Shown here: positions 52,026 through 58,940 of the stretch, in pieces
Numbering within the stretch: position 1 is the first letter of the stretch
Layout of the letters: every line of letters starts with the position of its first letter
Assembly: GCF_014395225.1 (NCBI RefSeq)
Contig: NZ_CP060723.1
Coordinates: 2,294,001-2,358,000 of the forward strand
Direction: 5' to 3'
Length of the DNA stretch: 64,000 nt
Origin: Pedobacter roseus
GTDB taxonomy: Bacteria; Bacteroidota; Bacteroidia; Sphingobacteriales; Sphingobacteriaceae
The notes under the pieces: generated by a model
Told to the model about the DNA's origin: nothing
Seen by the model: the letters and a program-made list of their open reading frames with translations, nothing else
The model's database searches: none
Made by a program: the position numbers and the translations under genes

Positions 52026-54098
52026 TTAAAGTACATCCAGGTTATAACTTAGCCCCAGTACATAAGATCTGCCATAACTATAGGGTACGGCACCGCCCGA
52101 ACTATGTGCACCACCCGTTACTGTTGAGGTATTGGTTAATTGAGTAACATTGAGTAGGTTTTTAATACCTGCATTCACAGTTATAGAGCGGAACAGGTTT
52201 TTATTCAGCATGATATCAGCAGTATGGAAATCGCCGATCTTTGTTAATTTTATGGTGTTAATACTATTCTCCGTTGAAAGTTGATAGCTTGGTAAGCTAC
52301 CCGTGTATTTGTAAAATAAACTGACGCTGCCACGTATTTTTGGGAATGTATAGATGATGTTCGAGTTGATTTCGGTCGCCCATACAAATTCAGGTATCTC
52401 AATATTATTATCACCACTGAAACCACTATACCTGCCTATGTAAGATATACCAAGTGAGGCCTGAAGATTCTTTTTATAGGTAAAAACATTATCCAGCGTA
52501 CCTCCTGTGGTTTTATACCTCGAAATATTAACAAGCGTAGTTACCGTATTATCTGTTGGAGAGGTCGCAAAATCAATCCTGTTGTTTACCAAATTATAGA
52601 AACCGGTTAAGGTTGAGCGTAATTCTACATCAGTGTGGTGAATAGCCGACCAAACCAAAGAGCCATTGAAACTGTTCGATTCTTCTGCCTTTAAATCAGG
52701 ATTTCCTAAAATTTTATGGCTCGCATCAACAAAATCATAATATAGTTCTCTAAGGGCAGGAGAGCGGAAGCCTTTTGCGTAAGCTAAACGCAGATCAAGA
52801 TTTTGGGATAAGATAAATTTGGCATTTAACGATGGAATTACAGGAGGGGCGTCATAAATGGAATTTTTGATGAATCTCAATCCAGGTCTGATATTTACTC
52901 CATTACCTAACTTAATTTCAGCGGTAATAAATGCGGCATAATCATTAATTACTGGTGATCCTTTAATTCTTTGTCCGCTGGCTGCATCTCTGTTGTATTC
53001 GAAACCAGGTTGAAAAGAAACCAATTGATTTAAGCTATAAATGGCTGTAGCCCTAAAATTGGTAGTATTAAATTTTGCAATATCCTGTTCACCGGCACCA
53101 GTTGAAAATTCTTCGGTATTGTTTGTGAAATCATGAATAACCGTTCTGGTGGCGCGTTCGAGATTGGTATAACCTGCAATAGCCGACAATTGTAGCTTAT
53201 TGCTGATTTTGTATTCAGATTGAAGCTGCTGCGTATACCGATGAGTAGTATAGGTTTGCAATAACCCCTTGTAAGTATTGGGGTTAAGTCCATTACGTAC
53301 ATCGATATCTTCTTTTAACCCATCCAATCGGTACCAGATGCTGAAATTGTTATTGCGGTAGCCGATTTTGGTATTGCCCAGATATTGTTCTTTGGGTTTC
53401 CATCGGTTGGTAACTGCGGCAACTTCGCTTATTGTAGCCGTTTTACTGGCTAAATTCCAGCCCCCAAAATCGTTATGGGTAAAACCTGCCAATGCACTCC
53501 AATGGCTGTTTTTCCAGCTGGCACTGAAATTTTGGATGTGGTTTCCTTTTCCTGATAAAGCCTCATACTCATTGCCTGCAGATTCTTCCTGAACCCTTGC
53601 TGATAAATTCAATAATGATTTCGCAGGATTTTTAGTAATAATATTGATGACGCCCGCCAGTGCATCTGCACCGTAAACCACCGACATTGGCCCTTCCACA
53701 ATCTCAATCCGTTCAATCGTATTGATATCGATCTGGTTTAAGCTTTCCCTGGTATCCGATCGGTCTGCCATAGGTATTCCATCTAAAAGTATTTTAACAT
53801 TCCTTCCTGTCATGCCCATCAACTGGATATCAGTAGTGCCTAATGTTAAATCATTGCTAAAACGGAAACCCAATTCGGTATTTAAAACCTGCTGCACGTT
53901 GGTAGCTGCTCTTAATTTTATCCGTTCTGCTGTAATGGTTCTGATGTTGTAAACAGAGTTCCTCAAAGTTTGTGGACCATACTGCCCGGTAACAACCACG
54001 TCTTTCAAATCATTTGCCTTAGTTGTATCAACTTTAATTTCCTGAGCCACAGTAACAAATCCGCAAAGCGATAAAGCAATTGATAAATATATCTTCAT
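52026..54098 (-). CDS. TonB-dependent heme receptor, HmuR-like
   Basis: The 690-residue product has a signal peptide, a plug domain (about 40-150, with IERIEIVEGPMSVVYGADAL) and a 22-strand barrel. The heme-receptor hallmark is visible in the barrel: FRSPALRELYYDF, then a histidine in DASHKILGNPDLKAE, that is, FRAP-like and NPNL-like boxes around a conserved His. It imports heme or hemoprotein-bound heme with TonB energy. The HmuY gene follows it and a divergent AraC regulator lies upstream. Confidence 0.88.
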   Translation of the reverse strand: MKIYLSIALSLCGFVTVAQEIKVDTTKANDLKDVVVTGQYGPQTLRNSVYNIRTITAERIKLRAATNVQQVLNTELGFRFSNDLTLGTTDIQLMGMTGRNVKILLDGIPMADRSDTRESLNQIDINTIERIEIVEGPMSVVYGADALAGVINIITKNPAKSLLNLSARVQEESAGNEYEALSGKGNHIQNFSASWKNSHWSALAGFTHNDFGGWNLASKTATISEVAAVTNRWKPKEQYLGNTKIGYRNNNFSIWYRLDGLKEDIDVRNGLNPNTYKGLLQTYTTHRYTQQLQSEYKISNKLQLSAIAGYTNLERATRTVIHDFTNNTEEFSTGAGEQDIAKFNTTNFRATAIYSLNQLVSFQPGFEYNRDAASGQRIKGSPVINDYAAFITAEIKLGNGVNIRPGLRFIKNSIYDAPPVIPSLNAKFILSQNLDLRLAYAKGFRSPALRELYYDFVDASHKILGNPDLKAEESNSFNGSLVWSAIHHTDVELRSTLTGFYNLVNNRIDFATSPTDNTVTTLVNISRYKTTGGTLDNVFTYKKNLQASLGISYIGRYSGFSGDNNIEIPEFVWATEINSNIIYTFPKIRGSVSLFYKYTGSLPSYQLSTENSINTIKLTKIGDFHTADIMLNKNLFRSITVNAGIKNLLNVTQLTNTSTVTGGAHSSGGAVPYSYGRSYVLGLSYNLDVL

Positions 54099-54162
54099 TT
54101 ATTTAGACTAATTATAAATAATTATGCAAATTTGTACATATTCACCAAAAGCAGATAACGTT

Positions 54163-54191
54163 AAACGGATAATTAATACCGCCAAACGGAT
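54163..54191. promoter_or_regulatory. Direct-repeat operator candidate for the AraC regulator
   Basis: AAACGGAT occurs at 54163-54170 and again at 54184-54191, start to start 21 bases, two helical turns. That spacing suits an AraC-family dimer. The repeats lie between the divergent hmuR and araC starts (54098 and 54198). Confidence 0.5.
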
Positions 54192-54197
54192 TAAATC

Positions 54198-55130
54198 ATG
54201 ATGGAACTTAAGCGCTCAACAAACGGAAATATCATTTACAAAAAAACTTATCCCGATAATTTTGAAGTCGGCGATGCCATTGGCGAAACAGTTGCTGAGT
54301 ATAGAAATGATAAAGCCCGCTTAGCGGTAACAGAAAAATGGTTTAAAGGGATTCATATTAGCTTAATAGAAATGGACTCCGATTTACCCGAAGATTTCAT
54401 TTTTGAATCCAGCCAGCAGCATGTCGGCTTTTTATTTTGTCTTCATGGTTCAATTGCTTATCGGTCTGGTGTTTCGCAGGATAAGTTCTGCTCTCTTAAT
54501 AAGAACGAACAGGATATTAATTTGGGTTGTCTGGATATGATCACATTTAGGGCTACCGGACAAAGCAAACTTCTTTATATACAGTTCACCGCTAGCTATT
54601 TTAACAAGGTAACCGCTATTGAACCCTTTGATCTTTTGCCAAAATGGATGCAGCATCCCATTAAACCAGAAACCAGCTTAATATTAGCGCATATTATTAA
54701 TTATAAACACGAGGGGAGGGCTAAACGATTGTTTTTGGAGGCCAGGATATTTGAGCTGATTATCGTGTACCTCAACCAGCACCAGGAAAAGCAAAATATT
54801 ACTTTTAAGCAGGAGGATATCAATAAAATTATGCTGGCGAAGCAACTGGTAGAGCATAACCTGCAAAAGCCAAGTTCGCTGATCGAACTTTCGCGTAAAG
54901 TTGGCATTAACGATTACAAACTCAAAAAAGGCTTTAAGGAGTTAACAGGACATACGGTATTTGGTTACCTGTATAAAATCAGGATGGAAAAGGCGCACTA
55001 TTTCCTATCTAAAGAAAAAAAGAGTGTAAACGAAGTTTCCTTTTTAGTAGGATATAAAAATGCACAACATTTTATTGCAGCCTTTAAAAAGAAGTACCAT
55101 ATTTTGCCGGGCAGTTTAAATAAAAATTAA
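54198..55130 (+). CDS. AraC family transcriptional regulator, PchR-like
   Basis: The 310-residue product has an N-terminal sensor region (about 30-140, with FIFESSQQHVGFLFCLHG) and a C-terminal AraC helix-turn-helix domain (about 210-310) with LIELSRKVGINDYKLKKGFK and VSFLVGYKNAQHFIAAFKKK, similar to PchR-type activators of iron or siderophore and heme uptake. It is divergent from hmuR, 99 bases apart, with a direct repeat in between, so it probably controls hmuRY. Start could be ATG 54198 or 54201. Confidence 0.88.
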   Translation: MMELKRSTNGNIIYKKTYPDNFEVGDAIGETVAEYRNDKARLAVTEKWFKGIHISLIEMDSDLPEDFIFESSQQHVGFLFCLHGSIAYRSGVSQDKFCSLNKNEQDINLGCLDMITFRATGQSKLLYIQFTASYFNKVTAIEPFDLLPKWMQHPIKPETSLILAHIINYKHEGRAKRLFLEARIFELIIVYLNQHQEKQNITFKQEDINKIMLAKQLVEHNLQKPSSLIELSRKVGINDYKLKKGFKELTGHTVFGYLYKIRMEKAHYFLSKEKKSVNEVSFLVGYKNAQHFIAAFKKKYHILPGSLNKN

Positions 55131-55134
55131 AAAC

Positions 55135-55151
55135 TCAGCGCAAACGTTTGT
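55135..55151. promoter_or_regulatory. LacI operator candidate O2, 3' of lacI
   Basis: The palindrome CAAACGTTTG occupies 55141-55150, and its minus-strand surroundings AACAAACGTTTGCGCTG match O1 at 56221-56237 in 15 of 17 positions. It lies in the 21-base gap between the araC and lacI stops, about 1.08 kb from O1. Confidence 0.55.
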
Positions 55152-56168
55152 TTACTCTTTTACTTCGTTTACAATCAGGTCTGATTCTACAATGGTATTG
55201 TAATACGCCTGGTTCTCGGAATTTGGACTGTGGATCAGATCTAGCAGGATGTTTGCCGCTTTTTGTCCCTGTAAATATGGGTATTGTTCTACCGATGCTA
55301 CAGGCGAATTATCCAGGTAACTGATAATGGGTAGGTTGGCATAACTCACCACATCAAAATCATTGATCACATTTAGCTTTTTAAAATATTTGATCAGGAA
55401 AAGCGCTACATAATCGTTAAACGCTACAATTGCGGTGGGTTTTCTTTTATGGTTTAAAAATTGATCAGCTGCCTCTATGGTACCTTGCTCGGTTAAATCG
55501 CAATTCACAACCAATGAAGGATCAAACTTTAAACGGTTAAAGTTAATGGCCTGCATATAACCATCTTTACGTTCTTCACTGGCATATAAAGTACTTGGAC
55601 CATTGATCATACCAATACTTCTATGGCCTTTTTTGAGCAGGTAATTAACTGCTTTTATGGTTGCACTTTCTAAACTGCAGGCAACATAATGTACATTTTT
55701 AAAAGGAGGGATGCGGTCGAAAAATACCACCGGGATATTAAAAGAGTTTAGTTTCTCAAAATGATCAAATTTTGAGGTGTCTTTACTAATGGATACCAGT
55801 AAACCATCAACGCGCTGATTTTTCATTTTTTCGACGAGTTTTACTTCCTGCTCGTAATTATCGTGCGACTGGGCAAAAATAACGGTGTAGTTTTTCTTGA
55901 TCGCCTCATCTTCAATTGCTGATATGGCGATAGAAAAAAAATGCTCAGAAAGCTCAGGTAAGATTACACCAATGGTATAGGTTTTACCTTTCTGAAAAAG
56001 GATTGCAGCGTTATTGGGCTCATAATTTAGAGACTTGGCCAGTTGTTTAATTTTCTCTCTTGTTACTGCTCCAATACTGGGATGATCATGTAATCCCCTT
56101 GAAACACTGGAAGGTGAAATATTTAAAATCCTGGCTATTTCTTTGATTGTGGTTGGCTTCGATTGCAT
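55152..56168 (-). CDS. LacI family transcriptional regulator
   Basis: The 338-residue product has the LacI helix-turn-helix (TIKEIARILNISPSSVSRGL at 7-26), the hinge region and a periplasmic-binding-protein-like sensor domain (about 60-338, YTIGVILPELSEHFFSIAI). The family responds to a sugar or sugar derivative. Palindromic operators CAAACGTTTG flank the gene, one just upstream of its -7 box, so it should repress itself. It precedes a FecI/FecR/SusC/SusD cluster, whose carbohydrate it may sense; the effector is unknown. Confidence 0.93.
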   Translation of the reverse strand: MQSKPTTIKEIARILNISPSSVSRGLHDHPSIGAVTREKIKQLAKSLNYEPNNAAILFQKGKTYTIGVILPELSEHFFSIAISAIEDEAIKKNYTVIFAQSHDNYEQEVKLVEKMKNQRVDGLLVSISKDTSKFDHFEKLNSFNIPVVFFDRIPPFKNVHYVACSLESATIKAVNYLLKKGHRSIGMINGPSTLYASEERKDGYMQAINFNRLKFDPSLVVNCDLTEQGTIEAADQFLNHKRKPTAIVAFNDYVALFLIKYFKKLNVINDFDVVSYANLPIISYLDNSPVASVEQYPYLQGQKAANILLDLIHSPNSENQAYYNTIVESDLIVNEVKE

Positions 56169-56212
56169 TGTAAGTGCTAAACTACATTAAATTTCTTCAA
56201 TATGTAATATTA

Positions 56213-56237
56213 CAAAATTAATCAAACGTTTGCGTTG
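56213..56237 (-). promoter_or_regulatory. lacI promoter with operator O1
   Basis: On the minus strand TAATTTTG (56220-56213) is an exact -7 match about 45 bases before the lacI ATG. The palindrome CAAACGTTTG at 56223-56232 begins 2 bases upstream of it, inside the spacer between -7 and -33, so bound repressor would block RNA polymerase. A 12-bp palindrome TGTAATATTACA lies at 56203-56214. Confidence 0.65.
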
Positions 56238-56411
56238 TTTTTTTTCCTCATTTCTTTTCTCCAACTTATAAATATCAATACATTCGGGAAACAAAACGAA
56301 CAAATTTCTGATATCAATAAGATCAAATTTACAGATAGAAAATAATTTATAAATTAAAGGTAGCATAAAATTAATGCTTATTAATAAAGGCACACCCCCA
56401 ATGATTAACAA

Positions 56412-56437
56412 AAATGCCCCTCATTTTTGAGGGGTAT
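56412..56437. terminator. Hairpin upstream of the RNA element copy A
   Basis: CCCCTCA at 56417-56423 pairs with TGAGGGG at 56428-56434 around TTTT. The minus-strand 3' side is CATTTTTGT, the plus side is TATTTAAAATAAAAAA. It isolates the lacI region from copy A of the element. Confidence 0.6.
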
Positions 56438-56450
56438 TTAAAATAAAAAA

Positions 56451-56537
56451 CGAGAAGTGTTCGTACCACTCCTCGTTAAATGGGTTATATTCCTGCAAGC
56501 AGGATACAATAAGTTATCTAAGCTATATGTTAACCCA
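56451..56537 (+). ncRNA. Hairpin-plus-core RNA element, copy A
   Basis: CGAGAAGTG at 56451-56459 pairs with CACTCCTCG at 56467-56475 (one mismatch) around the loop TTCGTAC. A second hairpin TCCTGC-AA-GCAGGA (56491-56504) and a closing pair TGGGTTA (56481-56487) with TAACCCA (56531-56537) frame the 22-base core at 56506-56527 (begins ACAATAAG, ends AAGCTATA). The loop and the core recur exactly in copy B at 58821-58915. I recognise no named family. Confidence 0.55.
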
Positions 56538-56591
56538 TATCAAAGGTATAAAATTTACTTGTTTTTATGATTGTATTTCAGAATCAAATTA

Positions 56592-56625
56592 TTGAAAACA
56601 GCTATTAGAATTATATATACCTTTG
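56592..56625 (+). promoter_or_regulatory. Promoter candidate for the sigma/anti-sigma genes
   Basis: TACCTTTG at 56618-56625 is an exact -7 match and TTG at 56592-56594 is 23 bases upstream. A transcript would start near 56632 and carry a 215-base leader before the sigma gene. CAAAGGTATA at 56541-56550 forms a perfect inverted repeat with TATACCTTTG at 56616-56625. Confidence 0.4.
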
Positions 56626-56848
56626 GTCGTTTTTAACCAAATAGATAAACCATACAATAAGGATAAATAAAGTCCCAAACTTTACGTCAAACAAACTCAA
56701 TCCATTTATTAATTAGAATCCTTATCTACAATAAAAAATTGTTTAAATAAACGGTATTAATGTTTCATTAGATTTAACACAGGGTTAATAATGATGCGCT
56801 TTCTTTGTCAGTTTTTAAAACCCTTATAGTTGTCGCCAGATTTTGTAT

Positions 56849-57436
56849 ATGTTCGGAGAATTAGAAAGTAATTTTTTTCTTCTGGTAAAGTTGAATAAAG
56901 ATAAGGCATTCAACCTGGTATTCGATGCTTATTGGAATACACTTTATAAACAGGCCTGTAAAAAGGTACACTGTAACGAAATCGCCCAGGACTTGGTGCA
57001 GGATGTATTTGTAAGTCTTTGGGATAAAATAGAGTTTTTGGACGCTGAAGGTAGCGTGCTGGCTTATTTATTCGCCATTCTCCGCAATAAAATTTTAAAA
57101 CTTTACGAAAAAGATGAAGTACGTTTGAGGTATGCCGTAAGTGTGGCTTCGGTTACAGCTCCTTCTGATTTGTATTCTCAAAATAGTATGCTCGAAAAAG
57201 AGCTTAAAACCATTATTGATACCGAAATTGAGCGTATGCCGCTACGTATGAAGGAAATTTACCTGCTTAAAAAGGAAGATGATCTTTCCATCAGACAAAT
57301 TGCCGAAGATTTATCATTATCAGAACAGACGGTTAAAAACCAGCTCCAAATGGCTTATCAACGCTTACGAACCAGGGTAAAAGACTATGATTCTTCATTA
57401 ATTATGCTCGCCCTGCTGATCTCCAAACACCTTTAA
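56849..57436 (+). CDS. ECF sigma-70 factor, FecI-like
   Basis: The start is ATG 56849; an in-frame TTG two codons earlier is possible. The 195-residue product has sigma region 2 (ELVQDVFVSLWDKIEFLD-like, AQDLVQDVFVSLWDKIEF near 45) and region 4 (MPLRMKEIYLLKKEDDLSIR with ALSLSEQTVKNQLQMAYQRL near 158). FecI-type sigmas are held by FecR anti-sigma proteins and released through an outer-membrane SusC receptor carrying an STN domain. Here FecR and SusC follow directly, so the receptor signals substrate to this sigma. Confidence 0.9.
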   Translation: MFGELESNFFLLVKLNKDKAFNLVFDAYWNTLYKQACKKVHCNEIAQDLVQDVFVSLWDKIEFLDAEGSVLAYLFAILRNKILKLYEKDEVRLRYAVSVASVTAPSDLYSQNSMLEKELKTIIDTEIERMPLRMKEIYLLKKEDDLSIRQIAEDLSLSEQTVKNQLQMAYQRLRTRVKDYDSSLIMLALLISKHL

Positions 57437-57580
57437 ATCCGCCCTTTTCTTAATTGCACCTAAGCGAAAAAATGCATTGAGCAATCATTCAGGCTATCGC
57501 TGAAATTAATTTTTGATAATATGAAAAATCGTATGGTACTTTTTCTAACCTAACCGTATAACCCTATAAAAGCAACTATT

Positions 57581-58735
57581 TTGAATCAAGACGAAATTAA
57601 ATTTTTAATCAAAAAATACAATAACCAAACGGCCAGTACTGAAGAGAAAAAGGCGGTAGAAGAATGGTATGAAAGTATAAATGGTGAGGTGCTGGCGCAA
57701 GATCAATTTAAACAGGAAGAAACCAAAAAGCTGATTTTAAAAAATATTACTTCAAAAATTGATGAAAAGAAAAGCAGGCAAAAGCCAAAGCTGCGAAAAT
57801 TGTTTTACGCGCAATTTTTTAAAGCTGCAGTTGTTTTATTGGTTCTGCTTGCCGGAATTTACCTTTATATAAAACAAACCGACGCTGTTCCTAAGCATGT
57901 TTCATATAGTAGTAAAAAAACAAATATAATTCCGGGGGGCAATAATGCCGTATTGTTACTGGCCGATGGATCGCAAATTATCCTGAACAAAACTTCTGAC
58001 GGGCAGATCGCAGATCAATCAGGAGTAAAAGTTGTTAAAACTAAAAGTGGCGAGTTGATTTACCGTTTTACCGGCAGTTCGAACCCAAAATCTACAGCCA
58101 TTAACACCATCATTACCCCGCGTGGCGGACAGTATCATTTAGTATTGGTTGATGGAACAGAAGCCTGGTTAAATGCAGGCTCATCGATTAAGTTTCCAAC
58201 GGCATTTACAGGCGCCGAACGCAAAGTAGAGGTTAGGGGTGAGGTTTATTTTGAAGTCGCGAAAAATAAAGCTAAACCCTTTATCGTTCATACCGATCAA
58301 TCTGAAATTAAAGTGCTTGGAACGCATTTTAACATCAATACCTACGACGATGAAGAATATCAGCGTACAACCTTACTGGAAGGAAGTATCGAAATTAAGC
58401 GGGGCAACCAAAAAGTACTTATTAAACCCGGACAGCAAGCAAATATCAATGAAAAATCTGAGCTGATTAAAATCAAGGAAGTGGAAGATCTTGAGGCCAT
58501 AATCGCGTGGAAAAACGGTTATTTTCAGTTCGAAAAATCAGATCTTCAGTCGGTAATGAGGCAGGTTTCGCGCTGGTATAATACCGATGTGATTTATAAT
58601 GGCACCATTCCAACCAAACAATATACGGGCAAAATACCCAGAAGCATTAATGCCACAAAACTGATAGAGATGCTTTCTTTCTCTGGCATTCATTGTCAGA
58701 TACAACATAACCAAATTACGGTAAACCCTAAATAA
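57581..58735 (+). CDS. FecR family anti-sigma regulator
   Basis: The 384-residue product starts at a TTG and has a cytoplasmic N-domain (1-85), one membrane helix (about 88-106, FFKAAVVLLVLLAGIYLYI), a FecR domain (about 175-270, ITPRGGQYHLVLVDGTEAWL and VRGEVYFEVAKNKAKPFIVH) and a C-terminal DUF4974 domain (about 300-384, QFEKSDLQSVMRQVSRWYN). It binds the sigma and senses the TonB-dependent receptor across the inner membrane. The FecI sigma gene lies 144 bases upstream. Confidence 0.93.
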   Translation: MNQDEIKFLIKKYNNQTASTEEKKAVEEWYESINGEVLAQDQFKQEETKKLILKNITSKIDEKKSRQKPKLRKLFYAQFFKAAVVLLVLLAGIYLYIKQTDAVPKHVSYSSKKTNIIPGGNNAVLLLADGSQIILNKTSDGQIADQSGVKVVKTKSGELIYRFTGSSNPKSTAINTIITPRGGQYHLVLVDGTEAWLNAGSSIKFPTAFTGAERKVEVRGEVYFEVAKNKAKPFIVHTDQSEIKVLGTHFNINTYDDEEYQRTTLLEGSIEIKRGNQKVLIKPGQQANINEKSELIKIKEVEDLEAIIAWKNGYFQFEKSDLQSVMRQVSRWYNTDVIYNGTIPTKQYTGKIPRSINATKLIEMLSFSGIHCQIQHNQITVNPK

Positions 58736-58820
58736 CAAACAAATAACCAAACCAAACTCAAAAAAAACTAAAATGAAGAAATAATACCAAAACCATTCAA
58801 AATTAAATTTCCTGAAAAGC

Positions 58821-58930
58821 ATGAAGTGTTCGTACCACTTCATCAGCCGCTTTTAGGATTGACTGCCTGTGCCGATAAATCCGCATTAGGAGAACAATAA
58901 GTTATCTAAGCTATAATGTTTTAACCCCTA
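58821..58930 (+). ncRNA. Hairpin-plus-core RNA element, copy B, susC leader
   Basis: ATGAAGTG at 58821-58828 pairs perfectly with CACTTCAT at 58836-58843 around TTCGTAC, the same loop as copy A although the stem differs at paired positions. The 22-base core of copy A recurs exactly at 58894-58915, followed by ATGTTTTAACCCC. It ends 11 bases before the susC ATG at 58941, so it lies in that mRNA leader. The stem could sequester or expose the start region. Confidence 0.6.
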
Positions 58931-58940
58931 GATTCAGTTT

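Noticed and set aside
56187..56411. 74-codon minus-strand frame upstream of lacI
   Set aside because: It spans the lacI operator and promoter and an A+T-rich stretch, and resembles no family.
58821..58856. Possible leader peptide MKCSYHFISRF before susC
   Set aside because: The corresponding frame in copy A has no start codon, so conservation is at RNA level, not peptide level.
58842..58899. Frame reading LLGLTACADKSALGEQ, lipobox-like
   Set aside because: It has no start codon in a sensible position and ends inside the conserved core; likely chance.
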